Positions 38,771 through 49,792 of a stretch of DNA of 64,000 nucleotides are shown piece by piece (within the stretch, counting starts at the first letter, position 1; each line of letters opens with the position of its first letter). The translations under genes and the position numbers were made by a program. The stretch spans positions 3,970,001-4,034,000 of the forward strand of contig NC_079876.1 in the NCBI RefSeq assembly GCF_029227915.1, written 5' to 3'. The notes under the pieces were generated by a model. That model was not told the origin of the DNA. It worked only from the letters and a program-made list of their open reading frames with translations, and searched no databases. Origin of the DNA: Hydractinia symbiolongicarpus. Taxonomy: Eukaryota; Cnidaria; Hydrozoa; Anthoathecata; Hydractiniidae.

Positions 38771-39938
38771 CCTCATTCTGTGCTATAAGTGGTGGAAGAA
38801 AATTGACTAAATAACAGCAAATTACCCAGACTTTATTTAAATCAGGTGCCATTGACAATGGAAATATTGACTGTAAAATTCTAAAGTTTTTAACTCGATT
38901 AATTGCTCTCTCCACATGAACTCTTACAGAAGCAATTCTTCTAGTTTCAAGTTCTTCTCCCAAATGTAGTTGTGTTTTACCTTTTAGAAACGCAGGTATA
39001 TTAAGAGTAACTCCATCAGGTAAATCCTCTTCAATATCGAATCCTCGATCAGCCATTAACGAGTCACCATGTTCTAATAAATTTAAAATTCCACTGTGTC
39101 GAGTAATTTTTTGGTCACTACTTCTTCCAGCATATAAATCAGATACGAATGTAACTGCTCCACTTGGTGCAATCCCTACCAATCCTTTAGCAGTGTTGTG
39201 ATGTTTATAGCTGGAAAAAGTAGCTGATTGGCTGCGGTATGAAGAAGGCATCTCTGTAAATATTTCTGTACAGTCTATTATAACATGTGTTGTGGGATAT
39301 AAATCTTTAAAACATTTTGGCATTGTCTCTGCTACTGTTTTTTTTGAAGCCCATATAGGAAGTACTCTCAGTTGAGTGTGCAAAAAGTCTATCCAAGTAA
39401 TGAATATTCGACTTACATTACTAGTCGACATGTTAAATCGTATTGCCATGTCTTCAATAGGAAATCCACAGCGAAGTCTAATAAGAATCATAAAAAATTC
39501 TGTTTCAGCTGTTGTAGCTCTGGATCGCCCACGTTTACCATTATAGGTTTTTGTGTTTGCAATGTTAGTATTTGATCCCCAGTATATTAGAGAGTCAGCA
39601 GCTGGTTGTAAATATTCAAGTACAAGTTTAAACATTTCGTAGCTTTCAAAACCAGTGTAAAATTTAAAATGTGCAGTGTTGTATTTAAATCTGTCCACTG
39701 TAAATTTATTTTCATCAACTTCTGTTTGTAAAGAATTTATCTCTGCTAATAATGAGTTTTCTTTTTTTGTTATTTCAACTTTCATATTAGCTATGGTGGC
39801 TTCCAATTTTTGAATCTCTTGCTGTAATGCCTCTTCTACAGTCAGCTCAGGATCTTTAGGTTTTTCAGGGGAAGGTAGCTTTCTTTTTAAACCAAGACTA
39901 GTCATGGTGTTTCTTTTTTTAACCGGTGTAGGTGCCAT
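38766..39938 (-). CDS. Intact DDE catalytic open frame, part of the broken transposase
   Basis: 390 uninterrupted codons beginning at an ATG just past the THAP frameshift. They hold a lysine-rich start, a coiled coil (about residues 33-75, possible oligomerisation), a helix-turn-helix region and the complete D222/D297/E343 triad. Without the THAP finger it would lack the presumed TIR-binding module. Listed separately because it is the longest intact reading frame in the window. Whether it is expressed is unknown; internal initiation or a short transcript would be needed. Confidence 0.6.
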   Translation of the reverse strand: MAPTPVKKRNTMTSLGLKRKLPSPEKPKDPELTVEEALQQEIQKLEATIANMKVEITKKENSLLAEINSLQTEVDENKFTVDRFKYNTAHFKFYTGFESYEMFKLVLEYLQPAADSLIYWGSNTNIANTKTYNGKRGRSRATTAETEFFMILIRLRCGFPIEDMAIRFNMSTSNVSRIFITWIDFLHTQLRVLPIWASKKTVAETMPKCFKDLYPTTHVIIDCTEIFTEMPSSYRSQSATFSSYKHHNTAKGLVGIAPSGAVTFVSDLYAGRSSDQKITRHSGILNLLEHGDSLMADRGFDIEEDLPDGVTLNIPAFLKGKTQLHLGEELETRRIASVRVHVERAINRVKNFRILQSIFPLSMAPDLNKVWVICCYLVNFLPPLIAQNEE

Positions 39939-40363
39939 AGTTTTTGGTACAATCGTTGGATATTGTTCATGTACGTTTTTTTACCACCTTCAAAATGAGC
40001 AGAGCATACTCTATGGCCTGATGTTGGTTTAAAGTTTTTTCTACTTATTTTTGAAAGCCAAGTCTTTCTTAAACCTTCATCTTTTGGAATGACGTAAAAC
40101 GACAATTCTCTGTTTCTTTTTGAGTTGTTGTAACATAAAGGTACACAACATGTAAATCCTCCCCCAGCTGCAGCGTTTGTTGTTGAAGTTCCTGGCAAAT
40201 TCCCAATGTTTGTAGCATTCTCTACGGTGAAATCTGTAGATAAATTGTCTAAGGAAACTTCGATGTTGTTTGGTGAAGTAAAGCTTTGAAAAAAGCTGTT
40301 TTTAGGTGTTGAACAAGCTGATAAAATATCTGTATTAAGTGTTTTTTCTCCTGACGCCTCCAT
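39902..40363 (-). CDS. THAP zinc-finger open frame, N-terminal part of the broken transposase
   Basis: 153 codons with the THAP finger complete through CSAHF and the following KKTYMNN. The last 19 or so residues are out of frame and meaningless. A stand-alone THAP protein from a dead element could bind TIRs and compete with an active transposase, but there is no direct evidence for this. It overlaps the 390-codon frame by 37 bp. Confidence 0.5.
   Translation of the reverse strand: MEASGEKTLNTDILSACSTPKNSFFQSFTSPNNIEVSLDNLSTDFTVENATNIGNLPGTSTTNAAAGGGFTCCVPLCYNNSKRNRELSFYVIPKDEGLRKTWLSKISRKNFKPTSGHRVCSAHFEGGKKTYMNNIQRLYQKLWHLHRLKKETP
39957..39961 (-). other. Frameshift between the THAP and DDE parts
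   Basis: On the (-) strand, AAC AAT ATC CA is followed by ACG ATT GTA CCA in the next frame (TIVPKT and then the ATG of the 390-codon frame). One missing base explains the break. The residues following in the new frame (PTIVP-like) are what normally follows a THAP finger, so both sides belong to one original gene. Confidence 0.78.
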
Positions 40364-40389
40364 GATTGTTTATGTTTTTGACTACATTT
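40364..40389 (-). promoter_or_regulatory. 26-bp leader between the right TIR and the transposase start
   Basis: Only 26 bases separate the TIR from the ATG, so transcription must start in the TIR or in the flanking satellite. No TATA box is evident. Position alone suggests that the TIR doubles as the promoter and could be autoregulated by the THAP domain. Confidence 0.35.
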
Positions 40390-40430
40390 ACCACAATGCA
40401 TTGCGAAAACTCTCTTTTATGGGAACGGTG
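40390..40430 (-). repeat. Right terminal inverted repeat (41 bp)
   Basis: Read inward from the outer end it is CACCGTTCCCATAAA, a variable middle, then CGCAATGCATTGTGGT. It holds the same inner palindrome CAATGCATTG (40394-40403) as the left TIR. Confidence 0.95.
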
Positions 40431-40434
40431 AATT
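40431..40434. repeat. Target-site sequence AATT, right copy
   Basis: Second AATT, directly outside CGGTG. The interrupted monomer resumes as AATTGTCTCACTTATAAAA. Confidence 0.85.
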
Positions 40435-40653
40435 GTCTCACTTATAAAATTTATCAGGTCACAGTCCAAAGTTAGTTCAATTAAGTCCCACAGTCAATCG
40501 TTTCATTGTTAAAAGCGATGCAATCTAGTAATATGAGAAAAATATCGCTAAATACATGTTGGTACGAGTATGTGACGCAACCGTTGTAACTGAAGCGGAT
40601 TGATACCGTTAGAAAGTCAATGAAATGTAGTTTTTGAAACTGTCGCTATTTCT

Positions 40654-40794
40654 TCAGCGCGCGATAACGGATAGGATTGGTCCCACAGTAAAGAATGATA
40701 CGGTACGAATTTGTTACCCAACCGTTGTAACTCAAACGGACTGACACTGTTAGAAAGTCAATGAAATGTAGTTTTTGATACTGTCTCAATTTCT
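40654..40794. repeat. Short monomer S7 (141 bp)
   Basis: Same AATGATACGGTACGAATTTG breakpoint. Once the transposon is discounted it sits on the same 1,635-bp spacing as S4-S6. Confidence 0.93.
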
Positions 40795-41540
40795 TCAGCG
40801 CAGGATAACGGCTAGGATTGGTCCCACAGTAAAAAATGACTAATTTTTCTAAATTTTTAAATAAAGCGCTACCAAAGCTCCCAGTGTATTCGCTGAGTTC
40901 CGGCAATCATGTCAAATTAAGAAGAATGTTTTTTCTTGGAATCCAATTGTCTCACTTATAAGATTTATAAGGTCACAGCTCAAAATCAGTTCCAATTAAG
41001 TCCCACAGTCAATCGTTTCACTGTTAAAAGCGATACAACCTAGTATTACCGGAAAGATATCACGAAATACATTTTGGTACGAGTATGTGACGCAACCGTT
41101 GTAACTGAAGAGGATTGATACCGTTAGAAAGTCAATGAAATGTAGTTTTTGAAACTGTCTCTATTTCTTCAGTGCGGGATAACGGCTAGGATTGGTCCCA
41201 CAGTAAAAAATGACTTATTCATCTAAATTTTTAAATGAAGCGCTACACAGCGCCCAGTGTAATCGCTGAGTTCCGGCAATCATGTCAAATTAAGAAGAAT
41301 GTTATTTCTTGGAGTCCAACTTTCTCACTTATAACATTTATAACGTCACAGTCCAAAATCAGTTCAATTTAATCCCACAGCCAATCATTTCACTGTTAAA
41401 AGCGATGCAACCTAATAATATGAGGAAATTATTGCTAAATACATGTTGGTACGAATATATGACTCATCCGTTGTAACTCAAACGGACTGTAACCGTTAGA
41501 AAGTCAATGAAATGTAGTTTTTGAAACTGTCGCTATTTCT

Positions 41541-41681
41541 TCAGCGCGCGATAACGGATAGGATTGGTCCCACAGTAAAGAATGATACGGTACGAATTTG
41601 TGACCCAACTGTTGTAACTCAAACGGACTGACACTGTTAGAAAGTCAATGAAATGTAGTTTTTGATACTGTCTCAATTTCT
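41541..41681. repeat. Short monomer S8 (141 bp)
   Basis: Same junction. 887 bp from S7, two full monomers plus one short. Confidence 0.93.
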
Positions 41682-42799
41682 TCAGCGCAGGATAACGGCT
41701 AGGATTGGTCCCACAGAAAAAAATGACTAATTTATTTAAATTTTTAAATGAAGCGCTATCAAAGCTCCCAGTGTTATCGCTGAGTTCCGGCAATCATGTC
41801 AAATTAAGAAGAATGATTTTTCTTGGAATCCAATTGTCTCACTTATAACATTTATAAGGTCACAGCTCAAAATCAGTTTCAATTAAGTCCCACAGTCAAT
41901 CGTTTCACTGTTAAAAGCGATACAACCTAGTATTACCGGAAAGATATCCCGAAATACATTTTGGTACTTGTATGTGACGCAACCGTTGTAACTGAAGAGG
42001 ATTGATACCGTTAGAAAGTCAATGAAATGTAGTTTTTGAAACTGTCGCTATTTCTTCAGCGCGCGATAACGGCTAGGATTGGTCCAACAGTAAAAATGAC
42101 TTAATTATCTAAATTTTAAAATGAAGTGCTACCACAGCGCCCAGTGTAATCGCTGAGTTCCGGCAATCACGTCAAATTAAGAAGAATGTTATTTCTTGGA
42201 GTCCAATTGTCTCACTTATAACATTTATAAGGTCACAGCCCAATATCAGTTCAATTAAGTCCCACAGTCAATCGTTTCACTGTTGAAAGCGATACAACCT
42301 AGTATTACCGGAAAGATATCACGAAATACATTTTGGTACGAGTATTTGACGCAATCGTTGTAACTGAAGAGGATTGATACCGTTAGAAAGTCAATGAAAT
42401 CTAGTTTTTGAAACTGTCTCTATTTCTTCAGTGCCGGATAACGGCTAGGATTGGTCCCACAGTAAAAAATGACTTATTCATCTAATGTTTTAAATGAAGC
42501 GCTACACAGCGCCCAGTGTAATCGCTGAGTTCCGGCAATCATGTCAAATTAAGAAGAATGTTATTTCTTGGAGTCCAACTTTCTCACTTATAACATTTAT
42601 AACGTCACAGTCCAAAATCAGTTCAATTTAATCCCACAGTCAATCATTTCACTGTTAAAAGTGATGTAACCAAATAATATGAGAAAATTATCGCTAAATA
42701 CATGTTGGTACGAATATATGACTCATCCGTTGTAATTCAAACGGACTGTAACCGTTAGAAAGTCAATGAAATGTAGTTTTTGAAACTGTCGCTATTTCT

Positions 42800-42940
42800 T
42801 CAGCGCGCGATAACGGATAGGATTGGTCCCACAGTAAAGAATGATACGGTACGAATTTGTGACCCAACTGTTGTAACTCAAACGGACTGACACTGTTAGA
42901 AAGTCAATCAAATGTAGTTTTTGCTACTGTCTCAATTTCT
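42800..42940. repeat. Short monomer S9 (141 bp)
   Basis: Same junction. 1,259 bp from S8, within the local 1,260-bp HOR. Confidence 0.93.
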
Positions 42941-43139
42941 TCAGCGCAGGATAACGGCTAGGATTGGTCCCACAGTAAAAAATGACTAATTTATCTAAAT
43001 TTTTAAATGAAGCGCTACCAAAGCTCCCAGTGTAATCGCTGAGTTCCGGCAATCATGTCAAATTAAGAAGAATGTTTTTTCTTGGAATCCAATTGTCTCA
43101 CTTATAACATTTATAAGGTCACAGCTCAAAATCAGTTCA

Positions 43140-43686
43140 ATTAAGTCCCACAGTCAATCGTTTCACTGTTAAAAGCGATACAACCTAGTATTACCGGAAA
43201 GGTATCACGAAATACATTTTGGTAAGAATATGTGACTCAGCCGTTGTAACTCAAACGGATTGATACTGTTAAAAAGTCAATGAAATGTACTTTTTGAAAC
43301 TGTCGCTATTTCTTCAGAGCGGGATAACGGCTAGGATTGGTCCCACAGTAAGAAATGACTTATTTATCTAAATTCTTAAATGAAGCGCTACCACAGCGCC
43401 CAGTGTAATCGCTGAGTTCCGGCAATCATGTCAAATTAAAAAGAATGTTATTTCTTGGAGTCCAATTGTCTCACTTATAACATTTATAAGGTCACAGTCA
43501 AAAATCAGTTCAATTTAATCCCACAGTCAATCGTTTCACTGATAAAAGCGATGAAACCTATTAATATGAGAAAATTATCGCTAAATACATGTTGGTACGA
43601 ATATGTGACTCATCCGTTGTAACTCAAACGGATTGATGCTGTTAGAAAGTCAATGAAATGTAGTTTTTGATACTGTCTCTATTTCT
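43140..43686. repeat. Satellite monomers between HOR blocks
   Basis: About 1.5 monomers, including one of the TCAGAGCGGGATAACGG type with GATGAAACCTATTAATATG. These types resemble monomers at 3.0 kb and 27.5 kb. No other feature is visible. Confidence 0.8.
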
Positions 43687-46669
43687 TCAGCGCGGGATAA
43701 CGGCTAGGATTGGTCCCACAATACAAAATGACTTATTTATCTCAATTTTTAAATGAAGCGCTACCACAGCGACCAGTGTAATCGCTGAGTTCCGGCAATC
43801 ATGTTAAATTAAGAAGAATGTTATTTCTTGTAGTCCAATTGTCTCACTTATAACGTTTATAAAGTCACAGTCCAAAATCAGTTTAATTAAGTCCCACAGT
43901 CAATCGTTTCACTGTTAAAAGCGATGCAACCTAGTAATGTTGGAAAAAAATCGCTAAATACATGTTGGTACGAGTAGGTGACGCAACCATTGTAACTGAA
44001 GCGGATTGATACCGTTAGAAAGTCAATGAAATGTAGTTTTTGAACCTGTCGCTATTTCTTCAGCGCGCGATAACGGCTAGGATTGGTCCCACAGTAAAAA
44101 TAACTTAATTATCTAAATTTTTAAATGAAGTGCTACCACAGCGCCCAGTGTAATCGCTGAGTTCCGGCAATCACGTCAAATTAAGAAGAATGTTGTTTCT
44201 TGGAGAACCAATTTTCTCATTTATCACATTTATCAGGTCACAGTCCAAAGTTAGTTCAATTAAGTCACACAGTCAATCGTTTCACTGTTAAAAGCGATGC
44301 AACCTAGTAATATCAGAAAAATATCGCTAAATACATGTTGGTACGAATATGTGACCCAACCGTTGTAACTCACACGGACTGTAACCGTTAGAAAGTCAAT
44401 GAAATGTAGCTTTTGAAACTGTCGCTATTTCTGCAGCGCGCGATAACAGATAGGATTGGTCTTACAGTAAGAAATGACATATTTATCTAAATTTTTAAAT
44501 AAAGTGCTACCACAGCGCCCAGTGTAATCGCTGAGTTCCGGCAATCATGTCAAATTAAAAAGAATGTTATTTCTTGGAGTCCAATTGTCTCACTTATAAC
44601 ATTTATAAGGTCACAGCCCAAAATCAGTTCCAATTACGTCCCACAGTCAATTGTTTCACTGTTGAAAGCGATGCAACCTAGTAATATCGGAAAGATATCA
44701 CGAAATACATGTTGGTAAGAATATATGACTCAACCGTTGTAGCTCAAAGGGATTGATGCTGTTAGAAAGTCAATGAAATGCACTTTTTGAAACCGTCTCT
44801 ATTTCTTCAGCGCGCGATAACGGCTAGGATAGGTCCCACAGTAAAAATGACTTAATTATCTAAATTTTTAAATTAAGTGCTACCAAAGCGCCCAGTGTAA
44901 TCGCTGAGTTCCGGCAATCACGTCAAATTAAGAAGAATGTTATTTCTTGGAGTCCAATTTTCTCATTTATCACATTTATCAGGTCACCGTCCAAAGTTAG
45001 TTCAATTAAGTGCCACAGTCAATCGTTTCACTGTTAAAAGCGATGCAACCTAGTAATATCAGAAAAATATCGCTAAATACATGTTGGTACCAATATGTGA
45101 CCCAACTGTTGTAACTCACACGGACTGTAACCGTTAGAAAGTCAATGAAATGTAGTTTTTGATACTGTCTCTATTTCTTCAGCGCGGGATAACGGCTAGG
45201 ATTGGTCCCACAATACAAAATGACTTATTTATCTCAATTTTTAAATGAAGCGCTACCACAGCGACCAGTGTAATCGCTGAGTTCCGGCAATCATGTTAAA
45301 TTAAGAAGAATGTTATTTCTTGTAGTCCAATTGTCTCACTTATAACGTTTATAAAGTCACAGTCCAAAATCAGTTTAATTAAGTCCCACAGTCAATCGTT
45401 TCACTGTTAAAAGCGATGCAACCTAGTAATGTTGGAAAAAAATCGCTAAATACATGTTGGTACGAGTAGGTGACGCAACCATTGTAACTGAAGCGGATTG
45501 ATACCGTTAGAAAGTCAATGAAATGTAGTTTTTGAACCTGTCGCTATTTCTTCAGCGCGCGATAACGGCTAGGATTGGTCCCACAGTAAAAATAACTTAA
45601 TTATCTAAATTTTTAAATGAAGTGCTACCACAGCGCCCAGTGTAATCGCTGAGTTCCGGCAATCACGTCAAATTAAGAAGAATGTTGTTTCTTGGAGTCC
45701 AATTTTCTCATTTATCACATTTATCAGGTCACAGTCCAAAGTTAGTTCAATTAAGTCACACAGTCAATCGTTTCACTGTTAAAAGCGATGCAACCTAGTA
45801 ATATCAGAAAAATATCGCTAAATACATGTTGGTACGAATATGTGACCCAACCGTTGTAACTCACACGGACTGTAACCGTTAGAAAGTCAATGAAATGTAG
45901 CTTTTGAAACTGTCGCTATTTCTTCAGCGCGCGATAACAGATAGGATTGGTCTTACAGTAAGAAATGACATATTTATCTAAATTTTTAAATAAAGTGCTA
46001 CCACAGCGCCCAGTGTAATCGCTGAGTTCCAGCAATCATGTCAAATTAAAAAGAATGTTATTTCTTGGAGTCCAATTGTCTCACTTATAACATTTATAAG
46101 GTCACAGCCCAAAATCAGTTCCAATTACGTCCCACAGTCAATTGTTTCACTGTTGAAAGCGATGCAACCTAGTAATATCGGAAAGATATCACGAAATACA
46201 TGTTGGTAAGAATATATGACTCAACCGTTGTAGCTCAAAGGGATTGATGCTGTTAGAAAGTCAATGAAATGCACTTTTTGAAACTGTCTCTATTTCTTCA
46301 GCGCGCGATAACGGCTAGGATAGGTCCCACAGTAAAAATGACTTAATTATCTAAATTTTTAAATTAAGTGCTACCAAAGCGCCCAGTGTAATCGCTGAGT
46401 TCCGGCAATCACGTCAAATTAAGAAGAATGTTATTTCTTGGAGTCCAATTTTCTCATTTATCACATTTATCAGGTCACCGTCCAAAGTTAGTTCAATTAA
46501 GTGCCACAGTCAATCGTTTCACTGTTAAAAGCGATGCAACCTAGTAATATCAGAAAAATATCGCTAAATACATGTTGGTACCAATATGTGACCCAACTGT
46601 TGTAACTCACACGGACTGTAACCGTTAGAAAGTCAATGAAATGTAGTTTTTGAAACTGTCGCTATTTCT
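43687..46669. repeat. Tetramer HOR, about 1,492 bp x 2
   Basis: Copies 43687-45178 and 45179-46669. Shared private variants: CACAATACAAAATGACTTA, TTTATCTCAATTTTTAAATG, GGAAAAAAATCGCTAAATAC, GTACGAGTAGGTGACG and GAAATGTAGCTTTTGAAAC. Copy 1 has GGAGAACCAATTTT where copy 2 has GGAGTCCAATTTT, which accounts for the 1-bp length difference. This is one of the most similar duplicated pairs in the window. Confidence 0.9.
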
Positions 46670-46810
46670 TCAGCGTGCGATAACGGATAGGATTGGTCCC
46701 ACAGTAAAGAATGATACGGTACGAATTTGTGACCCAACCGTTGTAACTCAAACGGACTGACACTGTTAGAAAGTCAATGAAATGTAGTTTTTGATACTGT
46801 CTTAATTTCT
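46670..46810. repeat. Short monomer S10 (141 bp)
   Basis: Same junction. It directly follows the second 1,492-bp tetramer and begins TCAGCGTGCG. Confidence 0.93.
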
Positions 46811-49792
46811 TCAGCGCAGGATAACGGCTAGGATTGGTCCCACAGTAAAAAATGATTTATTTATCTAAATTTTAAAAATTAAGCGCTACCACAGCGACCA
46901 GTGTAATCGCTGAGTTCCGGCAATCATGTCAAATTAAGAAGAATGTTATTTCTTGTAGTCCAATTGTCTCACTTATAACAATTATAAAGTCACAGACCAA
47001 AATCAGTTCAATTAAGTCCCACAGTCAATCGTTTCACTGTTAAAGGCGATGCAACCTAGTAATATCAGAAAAATATCGCCAAATACATGTTGGTACGAAT
47101 ATGTGACCAAACCGTTGTAACTCAAACGGACTGACATCGATAGAAAGTCCGTGAAAAATAGTATTTGAAACTGTCTCTATTTCTTCAGCGCGCGCTAACG
47201 GCTAGGATTCGTCCCACGGCTAAAAAGTGACTTTTTTAACTACACTTTTAAATGAAGCGCTACCACAGCGCCCGGTGTAATCGCTGAGTTACGGCAATCA
47301 TGTCAAATTAAGAAGAATGTTATTTCTTGGAGTCCAATTGTCATACTTTCACAATTATCAGGTCACAGTCCAAAGTTAGTTCAATTAAGTCCCACAGTCA
47401 ATCGTTTCATTGTTAAAAGCGATGCAATCTAGTAATATCAGAAACATATCGCTAAATACATGTTGGTACGAATATGTGACCCAACCGTTGTAACTCACAC
47501 GGACTGTAACCGTTAGAAAGTCAATGAAATGAAGTTTTTGAAACTGTCGCTATTTCTTCAGCGCGCGATAACAGATAGGATTGGTCCCACAGTAAAGAAT
47601 GACTTATTTATCCAAATACTTAAATGAAGCGCTACCACAGCCAGTGTAATCGCTGAGTTCAGGCAATCATGTCAAATTAAAAAGAATGTTATTTCTTGGA
47701 GTACAATTGTCTCATTTATAACATTTATAAGGTCACAGTCAAAAATCAGTTCAATTTAATCCCACAGTCAATCGTTTCGCTGTTAAAAGCGATGCAACCT
47801 AGTAATATGAGAAAAATATCGCTAAATACATGTTGGTACGAACATGTGACCCAACCATTGTAACTATAGCGGACTGACATCGATAAAAAGTCAGTGAAAT
47901 ATAGTATTTGAAACTGTCTCTATTTCTTTAGCACGCGCTAACGGCTAGGATTGGTCCCACAGTTAAAAAATGACTTTTTTATCTTAATTTTTAAATGAAG
48001 CGCTACCACAGCGCCCGGTGTAATCGCTGAGTTGTGGCAATCATGTCAAATTAAGAAGAATGTTATTTCTTGGAGTCCAATTGTCTCACTTTCACATTTA
48101 TAAGGTCACAGCCCAAAATCAGTTCAATTAAGTCCCACAGTCAATTGTTTTACTGTTAAAAGCGATGCAACCTAGTAATACCGGAAAGATATCACTAAAT
48201 ACATGTTGGTAAGAATATGTGACTCAACCGTTGTAGCTCAAACGGATTGATACTGTTAGAAAGTCAATGAAATGTACTTTTTGAAACTGTGTCCATTTCT
48301 TCAGCGCGGGATAACGGCTAGGATTGGTCTTACAGTAAGAAATGACATATTTATCTAAATTTTTAAGTGAAGCGCTACCACAGCGGCCAGTGTAATCGCT
48401 GAGTTCCGGCAAACATGTCAAATTAAGAAGAATGTTATATCTTGTAGTCCAATTGTCTCACTTTTAACATTTATAAAGTCACACTCAAAAATCAGTTCAA
48501 TTAAGTCCCACAGTCAATCGTTTCACTGTTAAAAGCCATGCAACCTAGTAATATCAGAAAAATATCGCTAGATATATGTTGGTGCGAATATGTGACTCAG
48601 CTGTTGTAACTCAAACGGATTTATACTGTTAGAAAGTCAATGAATTGTAGTTTTTTGAAACTGTCGCTATTTCTTCAGCGCGCGATAACGGTTAGAATTG
48701 GTCCCACAGTAAATAATGACTTATTTATCTAAACTCTTAAATGAAGCGCTACCACAGCGCCCAGTGTAATCGCTGAGTTCCGGCAATCATGTCAAATTAA
48801 GATGAATGTTATTTCTTGGAGTCCAATTGTCTCATTTATCACATTTATCAAGTCACAGCCCAATATCAGTTCAATTAAGTCCAACAGTCAATCGTTTCAC
48901 TGTTAAAAGCGATACAACCTAGTATTACCGGAAAGATATCACGAAATGCATTTTGGTAAGAATATGTGTCTCAGCTGTTGTAACTCAAGCGGATTGATAC
49001 TGTTAGAAAGTCAATGAAATGTATTTTTTGAAACTGTCGCTATTTTTTCAGAGCGGGATAACGGCTAGGATTGGTCCCACAGTAGGAAATGACTTATTTA
49101 TCTAAATTCTTAAATGAAGCGCTACCACAGCGCCCAGTGTAATCGCTGAGTTCCGGCAATCATGTCAAATTAAAAAGAATGTTATTTCTTGTAGTCCAAT
49201 TGTCTCACTTATAACATTTATAAGATCACAGTCAAAAATCAGTTCAATTTAATCCCACAGTCAATCATTTCACTGTTAAAAGCGATGCAACCTAATAATA
49301 TGAGAAAATTATCGCTAAATACATGTTGGTACGAATATATGACTCATCCGTTGTAACTCAAACGCACTGACACCGTTAGAAAGTCAATGAAATGTAGTTT
49401 TTGAAACTGTCTCTATTTCTTCAGCGCGCGATAACGGCTAGGATAGGTCCCACAGTAAAAATGACTTAATTATCTAAATTTTTAAATTAAGTGCTACCAA
49501 AGCGCCCAGTGTAATCGCTGAGTTCCGGCAATCACGTCAAATTAAGAAGAATATTATTTCTTGGAGTCCAATTTTCTCATTTATCACATTTATCAGGTCA
49601 CAGTCCAAAGTTAGTTCAATTAAGTGCCACAGTCACTCGTTTCACTGGTAAAAGCGATGCAACCTAGTAATATCAGAAAAATATCGCTAAATACATGTTG
49701 GTACCAATATGTGACCCAACTGTTGTAACTCACACGGACTGTAACCGTTAGAAAGTCAATGAAATGTAGTTTTTGAAACTGTCGCTATTTCT

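Larger units (their letters stand above)
38766..40363 (-). pseudogene. THAP-DDE transposase of ISL2EU type (frameshifted)
   Basis: The transposase, about 530 codons if read as one. The start at 40363 has strong context (A at -3, G at +4) only 26 bases inside the right TIR. The N-terminal part is a Ser/Thr/Asn-rich leader and then a THAP C2CH zinc finger: C72/C73...C77, W102, C120 and H123 in SGHRVCSAHF, expected to bind the TIRs. The frame breaks near 39957-39961. The second part is an open frame of 390 codons (39938-38766) with a coiled coil (about residues 33-75), a helix-turn-helix (about 145-185) and a DDE_Tnp_4-type catalytic core: D222 in IIDCTEIF, D297 in LMADRGFDI, E343 in HVERAINRVKNF. 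All three catalytic residues and the family's usual spacing are present. The core alone could in principle still be made from its own ATG at 39938. Family assignment as DDE_Tnp_4/ISL2EU is from motifs. Confidence 0.88.
36780..40430. mobile_element. ISL2EU/IS4EU-type DNA transposon, full length, inactivated
   Basis: A 3,651-bp element inserted in one satellite monomer. It has 41-bp terminal inverted repeats, duplicated AATT (or AT) at the edges, and two convergent genes filling most of its length: a (+) SWIM/YqaJ nuclease gene and a (-) THAP/DDE transposase gene whose 3' ends are 45 bp apart. From family knowledge, a transposase in the PIF/Harbinger neighbourhood paired with a YqaJ-domain protein is the hallmark of ISL2EU (IS4EU) elements of animals. 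I assign the family on gene content, not on a database match. Each gene has one or two disabling changes, so the copy is not autonomous, although its ends look intact and could be acted on in trans. It is not repeated anywhere else in the window, so it landed after the neighbouring HOR amplifications. Confidence 0.85.
40431..41168. repeat. Remainder of the interrupted monomer, one short and one full monomer
   Basis: Positions 40431-40653 are the right part of the split monomer. 40654-40794 is a short monomer, and 40795-41168 is a full one with the variants AATAAAGCGCTACCAAAGC and CTTATAAGATTTATAAGG. Confidence 0.88.
41169..43140. repeat. HOR of 1,260 bp, about 1.6 copies
   Basis: The units start at 41169 and 42428. 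Both begin TCAGTGC(G/C)GGATAACGG, carry GACTTATTCATCTAA and the one-base-short GCGCTACACAGCGCCC, and hold a short monomer 372 bp later. The second copy changes register near 43140. Confidence 0.82.

Noticed and set aside
36776-40434. Kolobok or piggyBac (TTAA target) or typical PIF/Harbinger (3-bp target) as the element's family
   Set aside because: The flanks are AATT or AT, not TTAA or a 3-bp TWA. The second gene is a YqaJ nuclease rather than the Myb-like protein of Harbinger.
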